In this document: one piece after another, positions 37,693 to 48,615 of the stretch
Numbering within the stretch: the stretch's first letter is position 1
Layout of the letters: every line of letters starts with the position of its first letter
NCBI RefSeq assembly: GCF_021559775.1
Contig: NZ_CP056047.1
Coordinates: forward strand, 3,682,963 to 3,746,962
Origin: Gillisella vitis
Lineage (GTDB): Bacteria; Pseudomonadota; Alphaproteobacteria; Rhizobiales; Rhizobiaceae
Length of the DNA: 64,000 bases
Reading direction: 5' to 3'
The notes under the pieces: generated by a model
What the model was told of the DNA's origin: nothing
Databases searched by the model: none
The model's input: the letters and a program-made list of their open reading frames with translations, nothing else
Program-made: the position numbers and the translations under genes

Positions 37693-38184
37693 ATGCCAGT
37701 CAAGCTTTTGTTTGCAGCCATGGCCGGGGCAGCCATGGCTTTGCCACGGTTTAGAGCGGAAGACACGCCACCGCTGGTGGCCGCCAATGCCGATCATTTG
37801 AGCCTGCAACCAGCGCCAATCAATCCGGACTGGATTCTTGAGGGCGATCCGCAGGCCCGGCTGGCCAATCACTCACAAAGTCCTGATGAAGCAAGTTCGA
37901 CAGCCGTCTGGGATTGTACCGCCGGTAGTTTCCGCTGGTATTTCGGCTGGGACGAGACCGTGGTGATCCAGGAGGGCGAAGTGCATGTGACCGCGCAGGA
38001 TGGCACCGAGCGGTTGCTGAAGACCGGTGACATCGCCTATTTCAAGGGTGGGACCTGGGCCACCTGGCGCATCGAGACCTATGTGCGCAAGATCGCATTT
38101 CTGCGTAAGCCTTTCCCGGAGCCAATCGCGACGCTTTACCGGCTTCGAAATGCCCTGCGGAGTGGATCGCGCGCCCCGATTTGA
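37693..38184 (+). CDS. Cupin-domain protein (DUF861 type)
   Basis: 163 residues from ATG 37693 with GGGGAC upstream. A single small beta-barrel of the cupin_3/DUF861 family: AVWDCTAGSFRWYFGWDETV, VIQEGEVHVTAQDG, GDIAYFKGGTWATWRIE. Related proteins include ureidoglycine aminohydrolase-like cupins, but the substrate is unknown. Only parts of the metal-binding histidine pattern are seen, so it may be non-enzymatic. It sits between ugpC and gshB and may have arrived with the cassette. Confidence 0.85.
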   Translation: MPVKLLFAAMAGAAMALPRFRAEDTPPLVAANADHLSLQPAPINPDWILEGDPQARLANHSQSPDEASSTAVWDCTAGSFRWYFGWDETVVIQEGEVHVTAQDGTERLLKTGDIAYFKGGTWATWRIETYVRKIAFLRKPFPEPIATLYRLRNALRSGSRAPI

Positions 38185-38270
38185 GCGGGTGAAAATTTGG
38201 CCTCTGCCGGACGTTGCGTTCGTGGTCGCCGCGTCCTAAATCTTCCTCCAAATGCAACGCGAGAAAGATT

Positions 38271-39218
38271 ATGGCCCAGATCCGCAATGTCGCCGTCCAG
38301 ATGGACCATGTATCCTCCATCAATATATCAGGGGATTCCACCTTCGCCATGAGCCTGGAGGCTCAGGCCCGGGGCTATAAGCTGTTCCACTATACGCCTG
38401 ATCGGCTGACCATGCGCGATGGCCGAGTCTATGCGACAGTGGAGCCGATGGAACTGCGTGATGTGAAGGGCGATCATTTCACCCTTGGCAGCCCGGAGCG
38501 CGTCGATTTGTCCACCATGGATGTGGTGCTGCTGCGCCAGGACCCGCCTTTCGATATGGCCTATATCACCGCCACGCATATGCTGGAGCGCATTCATCCG
38601 AAGACGCTTGTCGTCAACGATCCGGCCTGGGTGCGCAATTCGCCGGAAAAGATCTTCGTCACCGAATATGCCGACCTGATGCCGCCGACGCTGATCACCC
38701 GCGACCCGGCGGAAATTGCCGCTTTCCGGGCCGAGCAGGGCGATATCATCCTGAAGCCGCTCTACGGCAATGGCGGGGCAGGGGTGTTCCACTCCACCCG
38801 CGACGACCGCAATTTTTCCTCGCTGATGGAAATGTTCGGCCAGATGTTCCGCGAGCCCTTTATTGCCCAGGGCTATCTGCCTGCCGTGCGCAAGGGCGAC
38901 AAGCGTATCATTCTGGTGGATGGCGAGCCCGTCGGCGCGATTAATCGGGTGCCTGCCGAACATGATGCGCGCTCCAACATGCATGCTGGTGGCAAGCCGG
39001 AACCGACGGAACTGACGGCGCGCGAGCGCGAGATCTGCGGCCGGATCGAGCCTGCGCTGCGCGAACGTGGCTTCCTGTTGGTCGGCATTGATGTGATCGG
39101 TGATTACATGACCGAGATCAACGTCACCTCGCCAACCGGCATCCGCGAAGTGAAGAATTTCGGCGGCGCCGATATCGCCAGCCTGCTCTGGGACGCGATT
39201 GAGAAAAAGCGGTCCTGA
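38271..39218 (+). CDS. gshB: Glutathione synthetase
   Basis: 315 residues from ATG 38271 ([20 protein letters not shown]); a longer frame begins at 38214 without family match. GshB joins gamma-glutamylcysteine and glycine with ATP. The ATP-grasp fold shows [38 protein letters not shown] and [20 protein letters not shown] with the metal-binding Glu-Asn. Strong hairpin terminator follows. In related genomes I recall it next to yraN. Confidence 0.96.
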   Translation: MAQIRNVAVQMDHVSSINISGDSTFAMSLEAQARGYKLFHYTPDRLTMRDGRVYATVEPMELRDVKGDHFTLGSPERVDLSTMDVVLLRQDPPFDMAYITATHMLERIHPKTLVVNDPAWVRNSPEKIFVTEYADLMPPTLITRDPAEIAAFRAEQGDIILKPLYGNGGAGVFHSTRDDRNFSSLMEMFGQMFREPFIAQGYLPAVRKGDKRIILVDGEPVGAINRVPAEHDARSNMHAGGKPEPTELTAREREICGRIEPALRERGFLLVGIDVIGDYMTEINVTSPTGIREVKNFGGADIASLLWDAIEKKRS

Positions 39219-39666
39219 TCCTGTTCGACAATAGATCGGAGAGTGTTTCCTGCGCCCTGCCACGTTGGGTTTGCGAGAGTCTGTCAGATTCATATTGAAC
39301 CAGACAGACTCTCGCTTCTTTTGTTTTCGTTTGTCTTTTCGGGAAAACCGGTTTCCACTTTTCCCTGACAAACTCTAAAACCTTTGGCGTTGCGGGGTGC
39401 CGGAAGCGTTCCCCTTTGTTCTGAAAGCGCAACCAAATACAACCATTTTGCCCTCGAAACGGGTCTTTGTTCATTTATTGTTCTTGTCGTCCTTTGTTTT
39501 TCATGCAAAACTATGGTTGCAGGAAATTGCAGCGTGCCCGTTAGGAGCTCCGCTCGATGACTTGATTTAATAAATTGATTTTAAACGCATTTTCTCTTTT
39601 TCGTCCGGCGAAATCCATGAAATTGCGTAGGGGCGGATGGACCGCTGCCGGCAAGGGGGCTGGGAT
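39219..39666 (+). other. 448-base gap: gshB terminator plus degenerate rhizobial repeat
   Basis: No gene. A 13-bp perfect stem, GCGAGAGTCTGTC (39273-39285) with GACAGACTCTCGC (39303-39315), is followed by a T-rich run (39316-39345), an excellent terminator. Further on, GGGAAAACCGGTTTCCAC with TTTTCCC (about 39341-39365) belongs to an AAAACCGGTTTCCACTTTT-type motif that I recall as common in rhizobial intergenic DNA. The rest is AT-rich upstream DNA of the ComM gene. Confidence 0.65.
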
Positions 39667-41199
39667 ATGGTTGCACGGGTTGGAACGGTTGCGTTTCAGG
39701 GGATTGATGGCGTGCCTGTCGATGTGCAGGTCATGGTCGCGCCCGGCAAGATCGGGGTGCAGATCGTCGGCCTGCCGGATAAGGCGGTGGCTGAAAGCCG
39801 GGAACGGGTTCAGGCGGCCCTGCATGCCTCCGGACTGGCACTGCCGCCCAAGCGGGTGACCATCAATCTGGCACCGGCGGACCTGCCCAAGGAAGGTTCT
39901 CATTTCGATCTGGCCATCGCCCTTGGTCTGATGGCGGCGCTGGGTGCCATTCCCGCCGATGTGCTGGGCGACTATCTTGTGGTCGGTGAGTTGAACCTGG
40001 ATGGCACGATTGCCGCCGTTGCCGGTGCTCTTCCGGCGGCCATGGCTGCCAATGCGCTTGGCAAAGGGCTGATCTGCCCGGCGGATAGCGGCCCGGAGGC
40101 GGCCTGGGCGGGGGCGGACATGGATATTTTGGCTCCCCGCAGCCTGATCGCTTTGGCCAACCATTTTCGTGGTACCCAGGTCCTGACGCGCCCGAATCCG
40201 GCCAGCCGGGCGCTGCCGGGTAACCTGCCTGACCTCGCCGATATTCGCGGCCAGGAAAGCGCCAAGCGGGCGTTGGAAGTGGCTGCTGCCGGGGGCCACA
40301 ACCTGCTGATGGTCGGCCCGCCAGGATCAGGCAAATCCATGCTGGCCGCCCGCCTGCCGTCCATCCTGCCGGTGTTGTCTGCACCGGAGCTTCTGGATGT
40401 GTCGATGATCCATTCCATCGCCGGGCAATTGGCCGGTGGCAAATTGTCAGACCGCAGACCATTTCGCACGCCGCATCATTCCGCCACCATGGCGGCGCTG
40501 GTTGGCGGCGGGTTGCGCGCCCGGCCGGGCGAAGCCTCGCTTGCCCATAACGGTGTGTTGTTTCTCGATGAATTTCCGGAATTTTCGCCGCAGGTGCTGG
40601 ATGCCTTGCGCCAACCGCTGGAAAGCGGCGAATGCGTCATTGCCCGCGCCAATCACCGCGTCACCTATCCGGCCAGCTTCCAGTTGATTGCCGCGATGAA
40701 CCCTTGCCGTTGCGGCATGGCGGGCGAACCCGGCCATACCTGCGCACGCGGCATTCGCTGCCTGACCGAATATCAGGGCCGGATTTCCGGTCCGCTGCTG
40801 GACCGGATCGATATTCGCATCGATGTCCCCGCCGTCTCAGCCATGGACCTGATCAAGCCAATGGCAGCCGAAAAAAGCGCCGATGTCGCCCGCCGCGTTG
40901 CCGTCGCCCGACAGCGGCAGACGGAACGGTTTATCGAGGCGGGCGTGCCTGAAATCCGCATGAATGCGCGGTGCTCGACGGCACTGATCGAAAAGCTGGC
41001 CGCACCGGATGCTGCTGGCTTGCAGTTATTGAGGGATGCGGCGGAGAAGTTCAAATTCTCGGCCCGCGCCTATCATCGGGTGTTAAAAGTGGCGAGGACC
41101 TTGGCCGATCTGGATGGCTCGGAGGCGCTTGGCCGGATTCATCTGGCCGAGGCGATTTCCTACCGTATTCCCTCGGAACGCCTGACGGCTGCGGCATAA
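39667..41199 (+). CDS. comM: YifB/ComM family Mg-chelatase-like AAA+ ATPase
   Basis: 510 residues from ATG 39667, with an AAGGGGG upstream. The N-terminal Lon-like domain shows KIGVQIVGLPDKAVAESRER and the family's NLAPADLPKEGSHFDLAIAL. The AAA+ core has Walker A GPPGSGKSM, Walker B GVLFLDEFPEF and sensor AMNPCRCG, then a C-terminal Mg_chelatase_C end. ComM is a hexameric helicase that promotes branch migration during natural transformation; in many bacteria the role outside competence is unclear. A palindromic element follows directly. Confidence 0.95.
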   Translation: MVARVGTVAFQGIDGVPVDVQVMVAPGKIGVQIVGLPDKAVAESRERVQAALHASGLALPPKRVTINLAPADLPKEGSHFDLAIALGLMAALGAIPADVLGDYLVVGELNLDGTIAAVAGALPAAMAANALGKGLICPADSGPEAAWAGADMDILAPRSLIALANHFRGTQVLTRPNPASRALPGNLPDLADIRGQESAKRALEVAAAGGHNLLMVGPPGSGKSMLAARLPSILPVLSAPELLDVSMIHSIAGQLAGGKLSDRRPFRTPHHSATMAALVGGGLRARPGEASLAHNGVLFLDEFPEFSPQVLDALRQPLESGECVIARANHRVTYPASFQLIAAMNPCRCGMAGEPGHTCARGIRCLTEYQGRISGPLLDRIDIRIDVPAVSAMDLIKPMAAEKSADVARRVAVARQRQTERFIEAGVPEIRMNARCSTALIEKLAAPDAAGLQLLRDAAEKFKFSARAYHRVLKVARTLADLDGSEALGRIHLAEAISYRIPSERLTAAA

Positions 41200-41222
41200 C
41201 GAAACAGGACTGCGCCTGCTGC

Positions 41223-41411
41223 TGTAGCCCTCAGACTGCTGACAAAGGCTGCATTTATCCTCGACGTCATGCTCGGCCTTGTGCCGAGTATCTACGCATG
41301 TCAATTTAAGTAACAACCTCAATGGCTTATTCAGCAACAACAGATCCTCGGGACAAGCCCGAGGATGACGAAATGCCGAGATCGGGGTTTGTCAACAAAC
41401 TGAGGGCTACA
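41223..41411. repeat. 189-bp inverted-repeat element with internal hairpins (MITE-like)
   Basis: The ends, 41223-41246 and 41388-41411, are inverted repeats of 24 bases differing at 4-5 positions (both begin TGTAGCCCTCAG, end GACAAA). Inside are two smaller stems: CTCGGC..GCCGAG (41272-41288) and ATCCTCGGG..CCCGAGGAT (41344-41366). No coding capacity. This architecture matches non-autonomous palindromic repeats of rhizobia. The right end is immediately reused in a second hairpin (41402-41429). Confidence 0.72.
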
Positions 41412-41429
41412 CCTTATGCTGTAGCCCTC
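41402..41429. terminator. Perfect hairpin between comM and cysK
   Basis: GAGGGCTACA (41402-41411) and TGTAGCCCTC (41420-41429) are perfect 10-bp arms around CCTTATGC, with GTCTTCATTGTTT following on the plus strand. It lies between convergent comM and cysK and overlaps the end of the 189-bp repeat, so it may terminate both. Confidence 0.55.
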
Positions 41430-41482
41430 GTCTTCATTGTTTGATGGGCACCAATCCCATGGGATCAGCGCATTGAATGCGA

Positions 41483-42451
<969 letters not shown>

Positions 42452-42586
42452 GTGTGATCCTCCAGAATAACGCGCTTTGCAGCGACAATAGGATCAAATC
42501 ACCCAAGCGACCAGAACCCTTTGCCTATCGCCGTGGTTCCGGGGAGAAAAAACCCGCTGCAAAACCAGCGAAAACAAATGTTTATT

Positions 42587-43204
42587 TCACGCCGCCTTTG
42601 TGGCGATATAGGCGGCGGTTCCGGCCAGAATGCTGGCGGCGGCCCGGTTGAGCAGTTTCAACGCGGAGGGCTGCTTCAGCAGCAGCCGCGCCTTGGCAGC
42701 CAGAAGAATATAGGGAATGAGCACGGCCATCAGCACCACGAATGTCGTGCCGACCAATAGCCCGTAATCCGCCGGGCCAATGGCCTCGAGCGGAATGAGG
42801 GTCGGCACCAGGGCGACGTAGAACAGCATGGTCTTCGGGTTGCCGAGCGTCACGAACAGGCCGGACAGGAAGGATGCCATCACGCCCACACTTTTGCGCG
42901 CTTCGATATTTTGCGGCAAAAGCCCTGCCGTCCAGAGCTTCCAGGCGATATAAGCCAGGTAGAGCGTGCCTGCGAATTTGATGATCAGGAACGGCGTCAC
43001 GAAGGTCTGGGCAATATAGGCAAGGCCCAGAATGACGGCGGTCAGATAGCAGAGATCACCCAGAATCAGTCCCAGCCCCATGAAAAAGGTCGGGCGAAAA
43101 CCGGAGCCAAGCGCCCGCGCCACGATCGCCGTCATGCCGGGGCCGGGAATGGCGGCGGCAATGAACAGGGCTCCGGCATAGGCAAGCAGGCTGGCAAGGG
43201 TCAT
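42587..43204 (-). CDS. LysE/RhtB-family translocator (1)
   Basis: 205 residues from ATG 43204 (MTLASLLAYAGALFIAAAIP). Six membrane helices; the exporter motif AAIPGPGMTAIVARALGSGF is the LysE family signature, followed by GLGLILGDLCYLTAVILGLA. The C-terminal NPKTMLFYVALVPTL is typical. Amino acids or related small molecules are the usual substrates; this one is unassigned. GGAGAC lies ten bases before ATG. Divergent from a second RhtB-type gene. Confidence 0.9.
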   Translation of the reverse strand: MTLASLLAYAGALFIAAAIPGPGMTAIVARALGSGFRPTFFMGLGLILGDLCYLTAVILGLAYIAQTFVTPFLIIKFAGTLYLAYIAWKLWTAGLLPQNIEARKSVGVMASFLSGLFVTLGNPKTMLFYVALVPTLIPLEAIGPADYGLLVGTTFVVLMAVLIPYILLAAKARLLLKQPSALKLLNRAAASILAGTAAYIATKAA

Positions 43205-43334
43205 GACAGGTCTCCATCGATACAATCAGTGCTAATTCGCCCGGCTGCAACTTGCAACGGTGACACGATTGAAATTGCCTGATGGGATGCTTTCTGCTTT
43301 TTCTGATTTTACAGCACGTCACCAAGGACACGCC

Positions 43335-43967
43335 ATGCCCACGACGACTTCACTTCTTGCCTTTGCCCTGATCTGCCTTGGCATGGCGCTGACGCCCGGC
43401 CCGAATATGGTTTATCTCGTGTCACGCTCCATCTGTCAGGGGCCGATGGCCGGACTGATTTCGCTGGGTGGTGTCGCGCTGGGCTTCCTGATCTACATGC
43501 TGATGTCGGTGCTGGGGATTACGGTGTTGCTGATGGCCGTGCCCTATGCCTATGAGGCGTTGAAACTGGCCGGTGCAGCCTATCTCGCTTATCTGGCCTG
43601 GCAGGCGGTCAGGCCGGGCGGTCGTTCGCCGTTTCAGGTGCGCGACCTGCCCAAGGACAGCCCGAGACGGCTGTTTGCCATGGGCCTCGTGACCAATCTC
43701 CTCAATCCGAAGGTGGCCGTTCTCTATCTGTCGTTGCTTCCGCAATTCATCGATCCGGCCAATGGCAGCGTTTTCATGCAATCGCTGTTTCTCGGCCTCA
43801 CCCAGATCGCCATCGGCACCACGATCAATGGGATGATCGCGCTGATGGCTGGCTCCATCGCCCTGTTTCTCAGCCGCCGCCCGCTATGGATCATGGTGCA
43901 GCGCTGGTTGATGGGGACGGTACTGGCCGTGCTGGCGGTGAGGATGGCGACACAGGCGCAGCGGTGA
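43335..43967 (+). CDS. LysE/RhtB-family translocator (2)
   Basis: 210 residues from ATG 43335 (AAGGA upstream). The signature LALTPGPNMVYLVSRSICQG-type segment appears as MALTPGPNMVYLVSRSICQ with GLISLGGVALGFLIYM, and NLLNPKVAVLYLSLLPQFID near the middle. It is a divergent paralogue of the neighbour at 42587-43204, sharing about 130 bases of promoter DNA, so the two are a paired exporter set. Substrate unknown; homoserine/threonine-like efflux is typical. Confidence 0.9.
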   Translation: MPTTTSLLAFALICLGMALTPGPNMVYLVSRSICQGPMAGLISLGGVALGFLIYMLMSVLGITVLLMAVPYAYEALKLAGAAYLAYLAWQAVRPGGRSPFQVRDLPKDSPRRLFAMGLVTNLLNPKVAVLYLSLLPQFIDPANGSVFMQSLFLGLTQIAIGTTINGMIALMAGSIALFLSRRPLWIMVQRWLMGTVLAVLAVRMATQAQR

Positions 43968-43971
43968 GGTG

Positions 43972-44436
43972 TCATACCCCCGTCGAGCCAAATCCGCCCG
44001 TACCCCGCACCGTATCCGATGTTTCTGTTACCTCAATCACCTGCGCCTGCGTCACCGGCGCAATCACCATCTGGGCCACGCGCATGCCACGAGTGATGGT
44101 GAAATCCTCGGCGCCGAGATTGATCAGCAGCACTTTTACTTCGCCGCGATAGTCGCTGTCGATGGTGCCGGGGGTGTTGAGGCAGGTGATGCCGTTTTTG
44201 AAGGCAAGGCCGGAGCGGGGGCGGATCTGCGCTTCGAAACCTTGGGGGATTTCCATAATCAGCCCGGTTGGCACCAGAGCGCGTTTTCCGGGGGCAAGGG
44301 TCAGCGGTTCGGCCTCGGTCACGGCTGCGCGCAGGTCCATGCCAGCCGCACCCGCCGTCTCATAGGCGGGCAATTCCAGCCCTTCACCATGGGATAGACG
44401 TTTGAGATGAAGGCGTGGCGCGGACGTATCGTGCAT
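43972..44436 (-). CDS. dut: dUTP diphosphatase (dUTPase)
   Basis: 154 residues with the five trimeric dUTPase motifs: [52 protein letters not shown] and the glycine-rich C-terminal [10 protein letters not shown]. It hydrolyses dUTP to dUMP, keeping uracil out of DNA. It ends 5 bases from the convergent RhtB gene. In many alphaproteobacteria dut is next to coaBC; here coaBC is about 10 kb away. Confidence 0.97.
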   Translation of the reverse strand: MHDTSAPRLHLKRLSHGEGLELPAYETAGAAGMDLRAAVTEAEPLTLAPGKRALVPTGLIMEIPQGFEAQIRPRSGLAFKNGITCLNTPGTIDSDYRGEVKVLLINLGAEDFTITRGMRVAQMVIAPVTQAQVIEVTETSDTVRGTGGFGSTGV

Positions 44437-44520
44437 GGAGGTATCCTTTGTTTGCCGGGGTCAATTGCATATTGAACGCCAAAACGCTAGATAACCGGCC
44501 AGTTAAAAGGAATTCCTCAC

Positions 44521-46104
44521 ATGGCCGAAACGCTCGCAGAGGCGGTCTCCCGCCGCCGCACCTTCGCTATTATCGCTCACCCGGATGCTGGTAAAACCAC
44601 GCTGACCGAAAAGCTGCTGCTGTTCGGCGGCGCGATCCAGCTGGCCGGTGAGGTGAAAGCCAAGAAAGACCGGATACAGACCCGTTCGGACTGGATGAAG
44701 ATCGAGCGTGAGCGTGGCATTTCCGTCGTCACCTCGGTCATGACCTTTGAGTATGAAGGCAATGTCTTCAATATTCTCGATACGCCCGGCCATGAAGATT
44801 TCGCCGACGATACGTATCGCACGCTGACGGCGGTGGATGCTGCCGTCATGGTCATCGATGCTGCCAAGGGTATCGAGCCGCGTACGCTGAAACTGTTCGA
44901 AGTCTGCCGGATGCGCGATATTCCGATCATCACCTTCGTCAACAAGATGGACCGTGAAAGCCGGGATATTTTCGAGGTTCTGGATGAAGTAGAAGAAAAG
45001 CTGGCGCTGGACACCGCCCCGATTACCTGGCCGGTCGGTCGGTCGAAAAGCTTCTGCGGCTCCTATAATCTGGTCGATAACACCTTCCGTGGTTCCGACA
45101 AGCAGGTCGAGGCTTTGCCGGTCAACAGCCCGAAGAATGTCGCGGAAAACCTGCCGGAAAACGAGCGTCAGACCTTTATCGACGAGCTGGAGCTGGCGCA
45201 GGAAGCCTGCCGCCCCTTCGACCGGCAGGCCTTTCTGGAAGGCCATATGACCCCGGTGTTCTTCGGCTCGGCGCTCCGAAATTTTGGCGTGCGCGACCTG
45301 ATCAATGCGCTGGGCGATTTCGCCCCGCCGCCACGTGACCAGATGGCCGATATCCGCAAGGTGCATGCGGCGGAAGACAAGATGACCGCCTTCGTCTTCA
45401 AGATCCAGGCCAATATGGACCCCAATCACCGCGACCGCATCGCCTTTGCCCGGATCTGCTCTGGCAAGCTGGAGCGCGGCATGAAGGCGCGGCTGGCGCG
45501 CACCGGCAAGCTGATGGGCCTGACAGCGCCGCAATTCTTCTTCGCCTCGCAGCGACAATTGGCCGATACCGCCTTTGCCGGCGACGTGGTGGGCATTCCC
45601 AACCACGGCACGCTGCGCATTGGCGATACGCTGACCGAAGGCGAAGCGCTGGTGTTTCAGGGCGTGCCGAACTTTTCGCCGGAAATCCTGCGCCGCGTGC
45701 GGCTCGAAGATGCGATGAAGGCCAAGAAGCTGAAGGAAGCCTTGCAGCAAATGGCCGAAGAGGGCGTCGTGCAGCTGTTTTCGCCGGAAGACGGTTCGCC
45801 CGCCATTGTCGGCGTGGTCGGGGCCTTGCAGCTCGATGTGCTGAAGGAACGGCTTTCGGGTGAATATACCCTGCCGGTGTCGTTTGAAATGTCGCGCTTT
45901 TCCGTCTGCCGCTGGATTTCCGCCGAACAGCCCGGCGAACTCGACAAGTTCATGACGGCGCGGCGCGGCGATATCTGCCGGGATCTGGACGGCGACCCGG
46001 TGTTCATGGCGCAGGATGCATTTTCGCTGCGCTATGAGGCAGAGCGCTATCCGGCGATCAAGATGGTGGCGATCAAGGAATATCACGTCGCCAAGGCGGC
46101 GTGA
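44521..46104 (+). CDS. prfC: Peptide chain release factor 3
   Basis: 527 residues. RF3 is a GTPase that ejects RF1/RF2 from ribosomes after termination. GTP motifs are intact: AHPDAGKTTLTEKLL (G1), DTPGHEDFADDTYR (G3), VNKMDRES (G4). The domain order G-II-III fits RF3 rather than EF-G, with length exact. An equally long frame on the opposite strand is a codon shadow. Divergent from dut across 84 bases; followed by a terminator. Confidence 0.97.
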   Translation: MAETLAEAVSRRRTFAIIAHPDAGKTTLTEKLLLFGGAIQLAGEVKAKKDRIQTRSDWMKIERERGISVVTSVMTFEYEGNVFNILDTPGHEDFADDTYRTLTAVDAAVMVIDAAKGIEPRTLKLFEVCRMRDIPIITFVNKMDRESRDIFEVLDEVEEKLALDTAPITWPVGRSKSFCGSYNLVDNTFRGSDKQVEALPVNSPKNVAENLPENERQTFIDELELAQEACRPFDRQAFLEGHMTPVFFGSALRNFGVRDLINALGDFAPPPRDQMADIRKVHAAEDKMTAFVFKIQANMDPNHRDRIAFARICSGKLERGMKARLARTGKLMGLTAPQFFFASQRQLADTAFAGDVVGIPNHGTLRIGDTLTEGEALVFQGVPNFSPEILRRVRLEDAMKAKKLKEALQQMAEEGVVQLFSPEDGSPAIVGVVGALQLDVLKERLSGEYTLPVSFEMSRFSVCRWISAEQPGELDKFMTARRGDICRDLDGDPVFMAQDAFSLRYEAERYPAIKMVAIKEYHVAKAA

Positions 46105-46122
46105 TCGTCGTTGGAAACGTCT

Positions 46123-46160
46123 GAGACCGGATCACGATTGAAAGATTGTGGTGCGGTCTC
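46123..46160 (+). terminator. prfC terminator
   Basis: GAGACCG (46123-46129) and CGGTCTC (46154-46160) pair, with partly paired inner bases, followed by ATTTTATTTT. It lies 18 bases after the prfC stop, before convergent otsA. Confidence 0.7.
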
Positions 46161-46169
46161 ATTTTATTT

Positions 46170-47573
46170 TCACGCCGCTTCGGCGGATTTTTCTGTTGGC
46201 ATTTCCATCAGATCTGACAGGAAGGTGTCACACCAGTGGTTGACATCGTTGATTAGCAGATGGTCCATCATGCCCTTCCAGCGTTGCTGACGCTCTGCAA
46301 GCGGCATATCGAGGGCGCGGGCAATGGCCTGGGCCGTGCCTTCCGTATCGTATGGATTGACCAGCAGCGCCCCTTTCAACTCGCGTGCCGCCCCGGCGAA
46401 ACGCGATAGAACCAGAACGCCGGGATCATCGGGGTCCTGGGCTGCAACATATTCTTTGGCAACCAGGTTCATGCCGTCGCGCATCGGCGTCACCAGTCCA
46501 ACCTTGGCCAGCCGGTAGAGCCCGGCCAGCACCGGACGCGCCACGGAGCGGGTCATGTAGCGGATCGGCACCCAATCCACAGTCCCCAGCGCGCCATTCA
46601 CGCGCCCGGCCTGTTCGGCCACGGTGCGCTGCATGGCCTCATATTCCGGCACTTCAGAGCGGGATTTCGGGGTGATCTGCAAATAGGTGACCTTGCCCTG
46701 ATAGTTCGGATTGGCATTGATGAAATGCTCATAGGCATCCAGTCGCTGGGTCAGGCCCTTGGAATAATCCAGCCGGTCTACGCCGATCACCAGTGCCTTG
46801 CCTTCGATGCTTTGCGCAGCACGCTTCACCATCACGTTTCGCACCGCCCTGCGGGCATAGGCGGCAAAGGCTGCCGTCTCAATACCAATTGGATAATTGC
46901 CCGCCTTGAACGTCCGGTCATGCGATTTGATTTTGTTGCCGGAGATCGCCTCGCCAATGCCTTCGCGCACCAGGGCGCCGACGAAATTGGCATGGTCGAA
47001 ATCAGTCTGGAAGCCGACCAGATCGTAATGGGCGAGGCTCTCGATCAGTGTTTCATAGACCGGCATGGCAAACAGCACATCGGCGGGTGGCAGCGGAATA
47101 TGCAGGAAGAAGCCGATCCGGTTCTTCACGCCCATCTGCCGCAATTCCTTGGCCAGCGGGATCAGATGATAATCCTGGACCCAGATCGTATCATCGGGCT
47201 TCAGCAGCGGCACGAGCCGCTCGGCAAAAAACCGGTTAACCCGGAAATAGCCGGTCATGTCCTTGCGGGCATAATCGGTCAGGTCAAGGCGGTAGTGAAA
47301 CGTTGGCCACAGCACGCGGTTGGCAAAGCCGTGATAATATTCATCGACATCGCGGTCGGTCAGATCAGTCAGCGCGTAGGTGATCTTGCCATCCTCGATC
47401 ATCGCAAGCTCACCGGCTTCTTCCTCGCCGCTGGAAACGCCCGACCAGCCCATCCAGATGCCGCCTTTCTCCTCAAGGGCAGCCCGCAAGGCGACGGCCA
47501 AACCTCCCGCCGGCGCCTTATTGGTCTTGTCGGGTACGGGAACACGGTTGGAAACCACAACAAGTCTGCTCAT
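46170..47573 (-). CDS. otsA: Trehalose-6-phosphate synthase
   Basis: 467 residues of the GT20 family. OtsA transfers glucose from UDP-glucose to glucose-6-phosphate. The N-terminal [14 protein letters not shown] and G-loop [44 protein letters not shown] and [16 protein letters not shown] are family motifs, with the C-terminal nucleotide site [13 protein letters not shown]. It lies 29 bases downstream of otsB in the same operon. Trehalose gives osmotic and desiccation protection and is important in plant-associated rhizobia. Confidence 0.97.
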   Translation of the reverse strand: MSRLVVVSNRVPVPDKTNKAPAGGLAVALRAALEEKGGIWMGWSGVSSGEEEAGELAMIEDGKITYALTDLTDRDVDEYYHGFANRVLWPTFHYRLDLTDYARKDMTGYFRVNRFFAERLVPLLKPDDTIWVQDYHLIPLAKELRQMGVKNRIGFFLHIPLPPADVLFAMPVYETLIESLAHYDLVGFQTDFDHANFVGALVREGIGEAISGNKIKSHDRTFKAGNYPIGIETAAFAAYARRAVRNVMVKRAAQSIEGKALVIGVDRLDYSKGLTQRLDAYEHFINANPNYQGKVTYLQITPKSRSEVPEYEAMQRTVAEQAGRVNGALGTVDWVPIRYMTRSVARPVLAGLYRLAKVGLVTPMRDGMNLVAKEYVAAQDPDDPGVLVLSRFAGAARELKGALLVNPYDTEGTAQAIARALDMPLAERQQRWKGMMDHLLINDVNHWCDTFLSDLMEMPTEKSAEAA

Positions 47574-47602
47574 ATCATTATCCTTCTTATCGTTTTTCAG
47601 CT

Positions 47603-48403
47603 TTAGCGGGCCAATCTGGCCAGCGTGTCACGCAGGAGCTGAGGGCTTGCCAGAGACTGGCTGGCCACGCTTCCTTCGAGATCGCCGACGCGGATCGACA
47701 GGCCGCCCAAGCGGTTGACGCATTCAAACATTGCCTCGTCGGTGACGTCGTCACCAATGGCGATGGCAACGCGGTCGGTGAAGGGCGGCTCCGCCAGATA
47801 GGACTGCAAGGCCCGACCCTTGTCAGCACTGTCGGGGCGGATTTCGACGACCATCTTGCCGCGTTGCAGTTCATAGCCGGGACCCGCTGCCTGAAAGGCG
47901 TCCACTATCGCTTTTTCCACCACGTCGGCGCAGGCGGGCGCTTGGCGATAGTGAACGGCGATGGCGGCACCCTTGTCCTCAACCAACACGCCTGGCCAGG
48001 CCTGTTCGAGCTTTGGAAGTTCTTCCTTGACAGCCAGAAAAGCCGGGCTCGGCTCACTGCGGATGACGGTGCCTTCAACCGTTCGCCGCTCGGTGCCGTG
48101 CAATCCGGCAATCGGGAAGTGCTTTGGCGCAAACAGCCGGTCAGCGTAGGCCAAGGCCCGCCCGGTCACGAGAGCAAGTGCCCCGCCCATGCGTCCTGAC
48201 AGGGCGGCCAGATCGTCTGCCAGACCAACCGGCACACGGATACCATCCGGGCTCTCGGCGAGATCCAGCAAGGTACCATCAATATCGAGAAACAATGCGT
48301 AGCGGTGAGGCTCGGCCTGAAGAAGATCAAACAGCAGCGCTGCTGCGTCTTTTTGTTCGGTTCGAGCTGGCGATCGCTTGATTGCCGATTGCTGGTTTTC
48401 CAT
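47603..48403 (-). CDS. otsB: Trehalose-6-phosphate phosphatase
   Basis: 266 residues of the HAD superfamily. The nucleophile motif is FLDIDGTLLDLAESPDG, motif II ALVTGRAL, and the later AIGDDVTDEAMF gives the magnesium aspartates. It hydrolyses trehalose-6-phosphate to trehalose and is first in the otsB-otsA operon. The start ATG 48403 is a plausible MENQQSAI; upstream there is no clear stronger start. Confidence 0.95.
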   Translation of the reverse strand: MENQQSAIKRSPARTEQKDAAALLFDLLQAEPHRYALFLDIDGTLLDLAESPDGIRVPVGLADDLAALSGRMGGALALVTGRALAYADRLFAPKHFPIAGLHGTERRTVEGTVIRSEPSPAFLAVKEELPKLEQAWPGVLVEDKGAAIAVHYRQAPACADVVEKAIVDAFQAAGPGYELQRGKMVVEIRPDSADKGRALQSYLAEPPFTDRVAIAIGDDVTDEAMFECVNRLGGLSIRVGDLEGSVASQSLASPQLLRDTLARLAR

Positions 48404-48615
48404 ATCCCGCCTCGTTTCACACGACCTGTTGACGCCAGGATAACGACGGGTGTCCAGTTTGGTTCCCGCAAAATGCAGTTAATTGCGCAATGCAGCATAA
48501 TTGGCGGGACCGTGACAGGGGCATGGAAAACTGCGATAGATCTGCACCGCCCGCCCACCTTTTCCATCAAAAGGAGCCGAGGTGTTGGAGACTATTGACT
48601 TCGACGAGGACGATC

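Noticed and set aside
44503..46086. 527-codon open frame antisense to prfC
   Set aside because: It mirrors prfC codon for codon in GC-rich DNA, shows no family motif and has no ribosome site; prfC is unmistakable.
48400..48615. TPP riboswitch before thiD
   Set aside because: The conserved CTGAGA and ACCTGATCTGG-like blocks are absent.
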